This document shows, one piece after another, positions 16,338 to 24,425 of a stretch of 64,000 nucleotides of DNA (position 1 is the stretch's first letter; each line of letters begins with the position of its first letter). Source of the stretch: UBA11606 sp964504305 (GTDB taxonomy: Bacteria; Actinomycetota; Acidimicrobiia; Acidimicrobiales; Aldehydirespiratoraceae); assembly GCA_964504305.1 (NCBI GenBank), contig CAZDEB010000002.1:248001-312000 (forward strand). Direction: 5' to 3'. The translations under genes were made by a program, and so were the position numbers. A model generated the notes under the pieces. The model was not told the origin of the DNA. It saw only the letters and a program-made list of their open reading frames with translations, and did no database searches.

Positions 16338-17354
16338 GTGAGACAGCTCAGAACGCCGCGCCGCCTCATCGCCGGTTTCATCGCCGGTTTCATCGCGCTG
16401 GCCCCCGTGGCGTTGGCTCAGCCCGCGGGAGCTGCGGCCGGGTTTGGTGACGTCAAGGACAATTGGTTTTACACCGCACCCATCGAATGGATGGTGCAAA
16501 CCGGCATCACCAAAGGCACCGCCCCGGGCTGTTTCTCTCCCGAACAGCCGGCCACAAGAGGTGAGATGGCGGTCTTTCTTCACCGCTTCGTGGGGTCGCC
16601 GGCGCTGGGCACCGAGTGGTTCGACGACGTCAAACCAACCGACTTCTATGCCGATGCTGTTGGCTGGATGGCCACAACCGGCATAACGACCGGAACGTCA
16701 GCCACGACCTTCAGCCCCGATCGCTTGGTGACCAGGGGCGAACTCGCCACTTTCCTGCATCGCCTGGCCGGAGAACCCCTCGGCGCCCGCGAGCCGTTCA
16801 CCGACGTTCAACCGGGCGAGTTCTTTGCCGCCGCCGCGGCATGGATGGCAACAACAGGCATAACGACCGGTACTACGCCAACGACTTTCAGCCCGTACCG
16901 CCTCATATCTCGCGGCGAATTGGCCACGTTCCTATATCGCTATGCCGGAGAACCGTCGGTAACGGTCAGCGCCGGAGGAGTTTGCAGCACCGACCCGGCG
17001 GCCAATCTGATCGAGGCCGAGACACTGTCGCTCAATCTGCTCAACGACCTACGGATTGGTCGCGGGGTCGCTCCTCTCTCTCGCACCACCCAAATGGATG
17101 CGTACGCCCGCAATTGGTCGATGACGATGCACGACCAGTCGATCTTCAATCACAGTGGCGGTCCCTACGGCGAGAACATTGCTTGGTCCAGCGTTGGCGC
17201 GGCCACGCCGGCCGAAGCGGCCGCGCTAATGCACGACCTCTGGGTCAACAGCCCGCGCCACTTGCTCAACATGACGATGGGCCATTACACCGAGGCCGGC
17301 ATCGGATTTTGGCAGGGGCCCGGCGGCTGGTACGCGACCCACGTCTTTCGCTGA
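16338..17354 (+). CDS. Secreted protein with three SLH repeats and a CAP/SCP domain
   Basis: This 338-residue protein has a Sec signal peptide ending near PAGAAA. Three S-layer homology repeats follow (about 35-195), each with the FxDV...WM...GIT...FSP...TRGE pattern. A CAP/SCP domain (about 215-338) contains AYARNWSMTMHDQ, GPYGENIAW and NSPRHLLNM. SLH repeats usually bind secondary cell-wall polymer, so the CAP domain should be displayed on the surface. SLH repeats 2 and 3 are close to each other in DNA as well as protein, which suggests a recent duplication. I chose the GTG at 16338 because GGAGG (16328-16332) lies five bases upstream. Such SLH-CAP proteins are frequent in Acidimicrobiia. 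Confidence 0.88.
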   Translation: MRQLRTPRRLIAGFIAGFIALAPVALAQPAGAAAGFGDVKDNWFYTAPIEWMVQTGITKGTAPGCFSPEQPATRGEMAVFLHRFVGSPALGTEWFDDVKPTDFYADAVGWMATTGITTGTSATTFSPDRLVTRGELATFLHRLAGEPLGAREPFTDVQPGEFFAAAAAWMATTGITTGTTPTTFSPYRLISRGELATFLYRYAGEPSVTVSAGGVCSTDPAANLIEAETLSLNLLNDLRIGRGVAPLSRTTQMDAYARNWSMTMHDQSIFNHSGGPYGENIAWSSVGAATPAEAAALMHDLWVNSPRHLLNMTMGHYTEAGIGFWQGPGGWYATHVFR

Positions 17355-17382
17355 GCGGCCGGCCTCTCGAACCGCGTAAACA

Positions 17383-17407
17383 AGTGAGTTGCATATAGCA
17401 ACCCACT
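17383..17407. promoter_or_regulatory. Palindromic operator candidate for the HxlR regulator
   Basis: The arms AGTGAGTTGC and GCAACCCACT flank ATATA and pair with one mismatch. The palindrome ends 16 bases before the ATG of the HxlR gene, a usual place for autoregulation by a winged-helix dimer. The downstream fbiC gene would be controlled at the same site. No binding data are available to me. Confidence 0.6.
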
Positions 17408-17423
17408 CGCTTATCGTGCGGCG

Positions 17424-17888
17424 ATGGCCGCAGCCGAACCGTCGGAGACCTGCTCGATCCAGCGCACGCTCGATGTGATCGGTGACAGGTGGTCGCTGCT
17501 TATTCTGCGCGACTTGTTTCGCGGCGTAAGGCGGTTTTCGTTGATCCAAAACGATCTGGGGATCGCCAAGAACCTGTTGGCCGACCGCCTCGCGGCGCTC
17601 GTCAAAGCCGACATCGTCACCAAAGTGCCCTACCAGGAGCGCCCAATCCGCTACGAGTACTGCCTGACCGAGAAAGGCCGCTCGCTCAGCCCCGCACTCA
17701 TGGCCCTGATGCGATGGGGCGACCAGTGGTACAGCGACAATGGTGCACCCACCGAATTGGTCCACGAAGTTTGCGGCACCCGACTCGAGCTTCAGTCCTG
17801 GTGTACGTCTTGCAATGCCGGGGTTGACCCCCGATCGATTTCGTCGCGCCCTGGCGCCAACCTCCACCCCTCCAAGGATCACCAATGA
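17424..17888 (+). CDS. HxlR-family winged-helix regulator
   Basis: This 154-residue regulator has the HxlR signature: CSIQRTLDVIGDRWSLLILR, then RFSLIQNDLGIAKNLLADRL, then YEYCLTEKGRSL. C12 is in the N-terminal position used as a redox sensor in some family members (YodB, HypR). Two further cysteines near the C-terminus (C135 and C138 by approximate count, in WCTSCNAG) form a CxxC pair that could bind metal or sense thiols. The stop overlaps the fbiC ATG (ATGA), so it is co-translated with F420 biosynthesis. A palindrome just upstream suggests autoregulation. Confidence 0.88.
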   Translation: MAAAEPSETCSIQRTLDVIGDRWSLLILRDLFRGVRRFSLIQNDLGIAKNLLADRLAALVKADIVTKVPYQERPIRYEYCLTEKGRSLSPALMALMRWGDQWYSDNGAPTELVHEVCGTRLELQSWCTSCNAGVDPRSISSRPGANLHPSKDHQ

Positions 17889-20284
17889 CCGTCACAGATC
17901 TCGAAACCGTCCCAGCCGACGAACTGCGTTCGATGGCTCGGGCGATCCGACGCGAAAGCTTCGGCACCGTAGTCACCTATTCGCCCAAGGTCTTCATCCC
18001 GCTCACGATGCTGTGCCGCGACAAATGCGGCTACTGCACGTTCGCTCAACCCCCGGCTCGGCTGGATGCGCCTTACCTCGACCCCGAACAGGTGCTCGCT
18101 ATTGCCAAAGCCGGCGCCGAACAAGGATGTCACGAGGCGTTGTTCACACTCGGCGAAAAGCCCGAACATCGGTACCCAGTCGCCCGAGACTGGCTCGACC
18201 GCCACGGCTACACGTCCACCGTTGACTACGTCGCAGCCATGGCCCGTCTGGTCCTTGACGAGACCGGACTCCTGCCTCACGCCAACACGGGCGCAATGTC
18301 GAGCGACGAACTCTCCCTGCTTCGAACTGTTTCGCCAAGTCAGGGAATGATGATCGAGACTCTGCGAGACGATCTCGACTGTCATCGGGGCGCCCCAGAC
18401 AAGATCCCACAGCGGCGTCTCGAGACTATTGAGTGGGCTGGGGAGCTACAGATTCCCTATACCACCGGAATTCTCGTTGGCATTGGCGAGGACCGTGGCG
18501 ACCGCATCGACGCGCTACGAGCAATCGCCGAAGCGCACCAACGACACGGACACGTGCAAGAAGTCATAGTCCAGAACTTCCTACCCAAGCCCGGCACCGC
18601 GATGCACGATTCGCCACCGTGCCCCCGCGACGTCTATCTCGACGCCATCTCGCTGGCGCGAGTCATCCTGCCCGGCGAGATTCACGTCCAAGCGCCACCG
18701 AACCTTTCTGACGACTTCGGCGACTTGCTCGATGCCGGAGTATCGGATTGGGGCGGCGTTTCACCGGTGACCGCCGACCACGTAAACCCCGAACGGCCAT
18801 GGCCCGAAATCGACCGATTGCGCCAAGTCACCGAGGCTTCAGGACACACTCTGGCGCCACGACTGACAATCCATCCGGCCTACGCAAGAGACGCAGAGCG
18901 TTGGCTCGACCCCGATCTGCACTTCCCCGTCGCCGACCGCTCCGATTCCGACGGTTTTGCCCGAGACGACCCAGGCTCGGTGTGGCCAGAACGAACAATG
19001 GAACGGCTCAAGGTTGGCGACGGTGCAGAATTTGAGCTCACCGGCTCTATCTCGTCTCAGTGGTACGTCGGTACAGACAGCGATCCCGACGTTCTCGTGC
19101 CCGGCGCCGCCCATGCCACCGGAGCAGTGCGTGAAGTGCTCGACGGAGTGCAAAAAGGCGAAGATGTCGGATTCGACGAGATTCTCACGCTGTTTCGGGC
19201 TCGAGGAGCCGAGGTCGGCGCCGTCGCCGCAGTAGCTGACGAACTACGCGCCGACGCAGTGGGCGACGTTGTTACTTGGGTTTCAAACCGCAACATCAAC
19301 TACACCAACGTCTGCACGTTCAAGTGTCGCTTCTGTGGCTTCTCCAAGGGCCCATTGTCGCTGAACCTCCGGGGCACGCCGTACCTCCTGACCCTCGACG
19401 ACATTGCCGAACGGGTGGTCGACGCCGCGGCCCAAGGGGCAACCGAGGTGTGTCTGCAAGGCGGGATACATCCCGACTTCGACGGGGACTACTACATCGA
19501 TGTTGCCCGAGCGGTGCACGACGCCGTACCCGGCATGCACATTCACGGATTCACCGCCCTCGAAGTAACCGAAGGCGCCAAACGAAACCACGAGCCTCTT
19601 GCCGACTACCTCACCAGACTCCGAGAGGCCGGACAACGCTCGCTTCCTGGCACCGCCGCAGAGATCCTCAGCGACGACGTACGAGCGGTCCTGTGCCCCG
19701 ACAAGATCAACACCGACGAGTGGCTCGAAGCTCACCGTGTCGCTCACTCAGTCGGCCTAAAGTCAAACGTGACCATCATGTTCGGGTCGGTGGAGCGACC
19801 CGAACATTGGGTCGATCACATCCTCAAGACCCGCGCTCTGCAGGAAGAAACCGGAGGATTCACCGAGTTCGTCGGCCTTCCGTTTGTTCACATGGCCTCG
19901 CCCATATACCTGCAGCGCCGTTCTCGTCGAGGACCCACATTTCGCGAGGTGCTACTGATGCATGCGGCGGCGCGCATCGCATACCGCGGACGCATCGACA
20001 ACATCCAAGGCTCCTGGGTGAAGCTCGGGTTTGGGTCGATTGCCCAACTACTCAGGTCCGGCGCCAACGACCTCGGCGGAACCCTCATGGACGAAAACAT
20101 TTCTCGTGCGGCGGGTGCCGATCACGGCACAGAAGTCACCGCCGAGGACTTCCGCCGAGTTGTCGAACCGCTGGGCCGCAACCTCGTACAACGCACGACG
20201 CTGTACGGGCGGCCCGATTTGGACGCTCTGCCGCTGCCGGCGACTCGTCGGCTCAAAATCCAAATTCCTGTTGCCGGCGGCTGA
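17885..20284 (+). CDS. fbiC: FO synthase FbiC (fused CofG-CofH), coenzyme F420 biosynthesis
   Basis: This 799-residue bifunctional radical SAM enzyme makes FO (7,8-didemethyl-8-hydroxy-5-deazariboflavin) from tyrosine and the flavin precursor. The CofG half has CxxxCxxC at C44, C48, C51. The CofH half has C477, C481, C484 in CTFKCRFC. The fusion is the actinobacterial form. Conserved elements such as ALFTLGEKPEHRYP and VEVCLQGGIHP-like EVCLQGGIHP are present. The start overlaps the HxlR stop. Other F420 genes (fbiA, fbiB, fbiD) are not in the window. An F420 supply would suit the PPOX-fold protein at 936-1352. Confidence 0.96.
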   Translation: MTVTDLETVPADELRSMARAIRRESFGTVVTYSPKVFIPLTMLCRDKCGYCTFAQPPARLDAPYLDPEQVLAIAKAGAEQGCHEALFTLGEKPEHRYPVARDWLDRHGYTSTVDYVAAMARLVLDETGLLPHANTGAMSSDELSLLRTVSPSQGMMIETLRDDLDCHRGAPDKIPQRRLETIEWAGELQIPYTTGILVGIGEDRGDRIDALRAIAEAHQRHGHVQEVIVQNFLPKPGTAMHDSPPCPRDVYLDAISLARVILPGEIHVQAPPNLSDDFGDLLDAGVSDWGGVSPVTADHVNPERPWPEIDRLRQVTEASGHTLAPRLTIHPAYARDAERWLDPDLHFPVADRSDSDGFARDDPGSVWPERTMERLKVGDGAEFELTGSISSQWYVGTDSDPDVLVPGAAHATGAVREVLDGVQKGEDVGFDEILTLFRARGAEVGAVAAVADELRADAVGDVVTWVSNRNINYTNVCTFKCRFCGFSKGPLSLNLRGTPYLLTLDDIAERVVDAAAQGATEVCLQGGIHPDFDGDYYIDVARAVHDAVPGMHIHGFTALEVTEGAKRNHEPLADYLTRLREAGQRSLPGTAAEILSDDVRAVLCPDKINTDEWLEAHRVAHSVGLKSNVTIMFGSVERPEHWVDHILKTRALQEETGGFTEFVGLPFVHMASPIYLQRRSRRGPTFREVLLMHAAARIAYRGRIDNIQGSWVKLGFGSIAQLLRSGANDLGGTLMDENISRAAGADHGTEVTAEDFRRVVEPLGRNLVQRTTLYGRPDLDALPLPATRRLKIQIPVAGG

Positions 20285-20323
20285 TGTCGATCCGAGGCAA
20301 CGGCGGGCGACTAACGTCACGGC

Positions 20324-21367
20324 GTGCCTGACTCTCTTCCCAGCTACCGCACCGGTAACCCCGAACTCGACGCCGAGATCCAGAAACTGGCGCTCGTCGT
20401 AGACGACGACGACCAGGCGTTGGTTTTCGAGATGATCGTGACCGCGATCCGTCTGAGCCACGAAGGTGCCGACCGGGGCGATCTCAAACTGGTGACCAAC
20501 GCCATGAAGGAGTTCCGCTACTCCTTCGACGTTTTCCGAAGCTACGAGTCGATTCGTAAGTGCACGATTTTTGGAAGTGCGCGCATTAAATCCGGAGACC
20601 CGGCTTACGAATGCGCCCGCCTGTTCGCCGAGAAGATCGCCGCCAAAGACTGGATGGTAATTACCGGCGCAGGTCCCGGAATCATGGAGGCTGGTCACCG
20701 CGGTGCCGGCGCCGAAAACAGCTTCGGCGTGAACATCATGTTGCCGTTCGAGGCCAGCGCAAACCCGGTGATTGCCGGCGACCCGAAGCTCATCAACTTC
20801 CGGTATTTCTTTACCCGCAAGGTCATGTTCATGAAGGAGTCGCAGGCCTACGTCTTGCTTCCCGGCGGGTTTGGAACCATGGACGAGACCTTCGAACTTC
20901 TGACTCTTATTCAAACCGGCAAGAGTCCCCTCGCCCCGGTGGTGTTGCTCGACCCACCCGAGAGCAGCTACTGGGACCGGTGGCATCGTTTTGTGAGTGC
21001 CGAGTTGCTTGATGCCGGGCTGATTTCGCCTACCGACATGAACCTCGTACGGGTGTGTCAGTCGGTCGACGACGCCGTCGACGAGGTTTGCCGGTTCTAC
21101 TCGACGTATCACTCACTGCGCTTCGTGCGAGGAGACCTGATCCTTCGGCTTCATCGCCAACCCGACGATGCCGAACTCGCGGTGTTAAGCGACCGCTATA
21201 GCGACATCATCGAGTCGGGAAGGATCGAACGAGTGCCAACCAGCGACGCCGAACATCGTGACAACGACGTACCGGACTTGGCCCGAATTGGGTTCCGGTT
21301 CGACCGACACGGATGGGCTCGGGTCAGATCAATGATCGACGATCTCAACGACGGTCCCAGCGCCTGA
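20324..21367 (+). CDS. LOG-family (TIGR00730) nucleotide-binding protein
   Basis: This 347-residue protein has the LOG/lysine-decarboxylase-like Rossmann fold. Motifs are ITGAGPGIMEAGHRGA and the signature LLPGGFGTMDETFE (PGGxGTxxE), which in plants and bacteria releases ribose phosphate from nucleoside monophosphates. It is longer than the minimal family, with an N-terminal helical part (about 1-80) and a C-terminal extension (about 270-347). This matches the larger actinobacterial version whose substrate is not settled. It starts with GTG, 39 bases after fbiC on the same strand. Confidence 0.85.
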   Translation: MPDSLPSYRTGNPELDAEIQKLALVVDDDDQALVFEMIVTAIRLSHEGADRGDLKLVTNAMKEFRYSFDVFRSYESIRKCTIFGSARIKSGDPAYECARLFAEKIAAKDWMVITGAGPGIMEAGHRGAGAENSFGVNIMLPFEASANPVIAGDPKLINFRYFFTRKVMFMKESQAYVLLPGGFGTMDETFELLTLIQTGKSPLAPVVLLDPPESSYWDRWHRFVSAELLDAGLISPTDMNLVRVCQSVDDAVDEVCRFYSTYHSLRFVRGDLILRLHRQPDDAELAVLSDRYSDIIESGRIERVPTSDAEHRDNDVPDLARIGFRFDRHGWARVRSMIDDLNDGPSA

Positions 21368-21370
21368 AGA

Positions 21371-21571
21371 TCAGTAATCGTCGTTGGGCTCCACTAGGAG
21401 ATTTGCGGCCTTCTCCACAGCGCGCCGCGCCCGGGTGATGCGCTTTTCGTCGACGGGGTACTCTTGCCCCCCAGCGTCGATCGAGTCTCGTAATCGAGAG
21501 ATCGCCAGATCGGCCAACTCCTCACTAATGGACTCGAGTCGCGTACGGATGTCGTCAAATTCGCCAGCCAT
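21371..21571 (-). CDS. Small acidic helical protein, unknown function
   Basis: This 66-residue protein is helical and charged (FDDIRTRLESISEELADLAISRL, then ITRARRAVEKAANLL) and probably forms a coiled coil. I do not recognise a family. I chose the ATG at 21571 because it leaves a clean divergent spacer to the next gene (21605). It converges with the LOG gene, their stops lying four bases apart. Confidence 0.6.
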   Translation of the reverse strand: MAGEFDDIRTRLESISEELADLAISRLRDSIDAGGQEYPVDEKRITRARRAVEKAANLLVEPNDDY

Positions 21572-21604
21572 GCCGGGGACCGTAGCGCACCCCGATACCG
21601 TTCC

Positions 21605-22360
21605 GTGCCGATGACGCACCTACCTGAAGACCTCCACGAATGGGTCACATTCGCCGACGGCGACGGGGACACCTGGCAATTCGACGTCACCTTTCTCACG
21701 TCGAATTATGGATGTATCTATGGCCGCGGCTGCCCTGGGGTCTTCACCGAACTTGCCCCCGAATACGAACACGGCTGTTGTACCTATGGCGCTCACTTTG
21801 TCGACGAGGAAGATCGCACGTCGATCGGCGCCAAGCTTCTACAACTCGAACCCGGCGAGTGGGAACTACAAGATCGAGCCGACGAGATGGGTGGCGCCAT
21901 TTTCCAAAATGACGACGGCGAATGGGTCACCCAAACCGTCGACGATGCTTGCATCTTCCTCAATCGACCGGGGTTCCAACACGGTGCCGGTTGCGCGTTG
22001 CACCAAGCAGCCCTACGACGTGGCGAGCGCCCCATCGACTGGAAGCCCGACGTGTGCTGGCAAGTGCCGGTACGGTTCGACGAACACACCGACGACAACA
22101 ACCACACGACCTACATTCTGAGGGAGTGGAAACGGCGGGATTGGGGCGAAGGTGGCGCCGAATTCGCATGGTGGTGCACCGACGATCCGTTGGCCTTCGG
22201 CGAGGATCGCCCCGTATGGAAAACCTTACGCGAGGAGATTCTCGAGCTGGTCGGCGAGGAACCATACGAGATGTTGGTCGATTACATCCACAGTCGCGAA
22301 TCAGCGAAAAGCGAACCGGTCTTTCTTCCCCATCCCCAAGTGCGCCGGCGCCACAACTGA
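21605..22360 (+). CDS. Cys-rich protein, possibly YkgJ/DUF3109-like metal-binding
   Basis: This protein of about 250 residues has many cysteines in a recognisable order: CIYGRGCPG (about 37-45), then HGCCTYGAHF (about 56-66), then DDACIFL, GAGCALHQAA and KPDVCWQVPV. This arrangement resembles YkgJ-type and DUF3109 proteins, which are thought to bind zinc or an iron-sulfur cluster. The C-terminal third is acidic with tryptophan-rich DPLAFGEDRPVWK. The start is GTG at 21605 or ATG at 21611. It lies 63 bases upstream of the McrB-like gene on the same strand. A functional link with that pair is possible but unproven. Confidence 0.68.
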   Translation: MPMTHLPEDLHEWVTFADGDGDTWQFDVTFLTSNYGCIYGRGCPGVFTELAPEYEHGCCTYGAHFVDEEDRTSIGAKLLQLEPGEWELQDRADEMGGAIFQNDDGEWVTQTVDDACIFLNRPGFQHGAGCALHQAALRRGERPIDWKPDVCWQVPVRFDEHTDDNNHTTYILREWKRRDWGEGGAEFAWWCTDDPLAFGEDRPVWKTLREEILELVGEEPYEMLVDYIHSRESAKSEPVFLPHPQVRRRHN

Positions 22361-22423
22361 AATTTCGGGCATCGTAGGCCGACGAGATGCTCAGGTCGGC
22401 GAGATTTTGGCCGAAAGGACGCT

Positions 22424-23359
22424 GTGACCGCCTTTACTTCCGACGACCTCAACGCGGCCGCGCAACAGGCTGGGATGATCTTTCCGGCCCATGTCGTCGA
22501 TCAACTAGTAGCCGCCGTCGACTCTGGCAAGCATGTGATCCTCACCGGACCGCCCGGCACCGGCAAAACGACGCTGGCCTACCTGGCCGCAGAGGTGGCC
22601 CGTCGAGCGATGCTTTGCACCGGCTATCTCCCGACGACCGCCACCACCGAGTGGACCACCTTTGAGACCATCGGCGGGCTACAGCCAACGGCCGAGGGTC
22701 TGATATATCGCCCGGGTCTCTTTGTTGAGGCCATCGAGTCTGGTCGGTGGCTGGTGATCGACGAACTGAACCGGTCCAACTTTGACCGGGCGTTTGGCCA
22801 GTTGTTCACCGTGTTGTCCGGTTCTGCGGTTGTGTTGCCGTTCAAGCGCAAAGGTCAGACGTTCCCGATATCGCTAGTACCGAGCGGGGTTGAACCGCCG
22901 ATCGACTCCGACGTCATTCGGGTGGCCGCCAGTTGGCGAATCATTGCCACGATGAACGTGTTCGACAAGAACTTGCTGTTCGAAATGTCCTACGCGTTGA
23001 TGCGGCGTTTCGCCTTCATCGAAGTGGGCTCGCCGTCGGATGCCGCGTATCGACACTTGTTGCAAGGCCCCGGCGAAGTCGTGCAGCACCTGTTGGCGCT
23101 CCGCGAGTTCACCGACCTCGGTCCGGCGGTCTACATCGATGCCGCGAAGTACGCCGAGCGCCGGTCACGCGACGGCATCAGCGACTCTCGGCTCCTCTAC
23201 GAGATCTTCTACGCCTACTTCCTTCCCCAATTCGAAGGGATGGAAGAACGCCGGGCGATGACTCTCTACCGCACCGTCGCCGCTCATCTTGACGCTCCGG
23301 AGCAACTCGAAGTCCAGCGCACCATCTCCGACGTCCTCGGCGTCGAATTGGTTGTGTGA
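22424..23359 (+). CDS. McrB-like AAA+ ATPase/GTPase
   Basis: This 311-residue AAA+ protein has Walker A GPPGTGKT (42-49), Walker B WLVIDELNRSN (about 109-119), sensor-1 ATMNVFDK (185-192) and the arginine pair ALMRRFAF (201-208). The ATMNxxD...ALxRRF order is a hallmark of McrB, the motor of type IV restriction. It lacks the N-terminal DNA-binding domain of classic McrB and consists of little more than the motor. The GTG start follows GAAAGGACGCT. Its stop overlaps the next gene as GTGA, so the two proteins are made together. MoxR-like ATPase is an alternative label; the McrB motifs argue against it. Confidence 0.85.
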   Translation: MTAFTSDDLNAAAQQAGMIFPAHVVDQLVAAVDSGKHVILTGPPGTGKTTLAYLAAEVARRAMLCTGYLPTTATTEWTTFETIGGLQPTAEGLIYRPGLFVEAIESGRWLVIDELNRSNFDRAFGQLFTVLSGSAVVLPFKRKGQTFPISLVPSGVEPPIDSDVIRVAASWRIIATMNVFDKNLLFEMSYALMRRFAFIEVGSPSDAAYRHLLQGPGEVVQHLLALREFTDLGPAVYIDAAKYAERRSRDGISDSRLLYEIFYAYFLPQFEGMEERRAMTLYRTVAAHLDAPEQLEVQRTISDVLGVELVV

Positions 23360-24366
23360 ACCGCATCCTCACCGACCCGTTCGAAGCAACGCTCGAGCCG
23401 ACCGCGGAACTATGGCGCCGGCTCGCTCGACCCTTTGATCCGGCCGAAACAGTAGACGCGCTTCTCGGGCTCTCACCCGAGGTGGTAGATCAACTCGCCG
23501 GTGTCCTTACGGCAACATGTGACGAGGCCGAAGACCTACTCAGGTCCATGCCCAAGACGCTACGGAACCTCAAAAGCGCGGTCGGCACCAACTCCGAACG
23601 CTGCCACGGCGAACTACGAGGTCCTGTGCAATGGTCGGCCACCATCGCCGCCCAGTCGTCGAGCGCCGGCAACCGCGACGTATATGTGTGTGCGTCGCCT
23701 CGTCGGGCCTACGACATCGACGAAAACCGGGTGCTGGTCGGCGCCCTTCGAGCCATCGCCGAGGCCGGTGCCCACATCGACAAGGTTGATCCGGGAAGCT
23801 ACGAAGATGATGGTCTGCGGCGGGCAAAGCACAACGCCCGTCAGGCCCGACGCTTCCTCGACCACCGATCACTCGAAGGAATCCGACTCGACGGACGCCC
23901 ATCGAGCCGGGCCATCAAACGCACTCGCGGCGGCAAGAACAGCGCCTCGTACCGCCCGGCCCTCGACATGTTGGCCCGAGCCAGCGAACCGCTCGCTCTC
24001 GAAGAAGTGGCGCCGTACTGCGATCGACGCACCCGAGTACAACATGGTCTGCTGGTGGCGATCATTGATGACCTCGAGGCCCGTGGCATGCGTGTGCCAG
24101 CCCTACGAGCCGAAGCTGGCTCCTTGTTTGCCGGACCGGTCGAATACATCCATCCGAGGCGGCGCGGCGATCAGAGCCGACTGCATGGCTTGCTTATTGG
24201 AAACGTGTTGGTCGATGTCCCCGACCGGATCAAAAACCGGGTTCGCTCATCGGCAGCCGCGGCGCTAACCGAACGGGCACAGGGTCGGCCGGTGGTTATC
24301 GTCGTCGACCAGAGCGACATCTCGATCGCCGTGGACCGCGCCATTCACGCTGCTCGCCAAGACTGA
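23356..24366 (+). CDS. McrC/DUF2357-like partner of the McrB-like ATPase, no visible nuclease motif
   Basis: This 336-residue protein carries ELRGPVQWSATIA (about 86-98) and YDIDENRVLVGAL (119-131), the two blocks typical of McrC/DUF2357 proteins that contact an McrB ring. In those proteins a PD-(D/E)xK nuclease usually follows. Here residues 130-336 contain no evident D...ExK arrangement. The C-terminal part has PVVIVVDQSDISIAVDRAI instead. It may be a nuclease-less coupling subunit, or the nuclease may be too divergent to see. The GTG start overlaps the ATPase stop. Confidence 0.7.
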   Translation: MNRILTDPFEATLEPTAELWRRLARPFDPAETVDALLGLSPEVVDQLAGVLTATCDEAEDLLRSMPKTLRNLKSAVGTNSERCHGELRGPVQWSATIAAQSSSAGNRDVYVCASPRRAYDIDENRVLVGALRAIAEAGAHIDKVDPGSYEDDGLRRAKHNARQARRFLDHRSLEGIRLDGRPSSRAIKRTRGGKNSASYRPALDMLARASEPLALEEVAPYCDRRTRVQHGLLVAIIDDLEARGMRVPALRAEAGSLFAGPVEYIHPRRRGDQSRLHGLLIGNVLVDVPDRIKNRVRSSAAAALTERAQGRPVVIVVDQSDISIAVDRAIHAARQD

Positions 24367-24425
24367 GCAAATCATCTCGTCCAGATGAGTGGCACTGGCC
24401 TCTGGAGGGTGTAGGAAAGGCTGTC

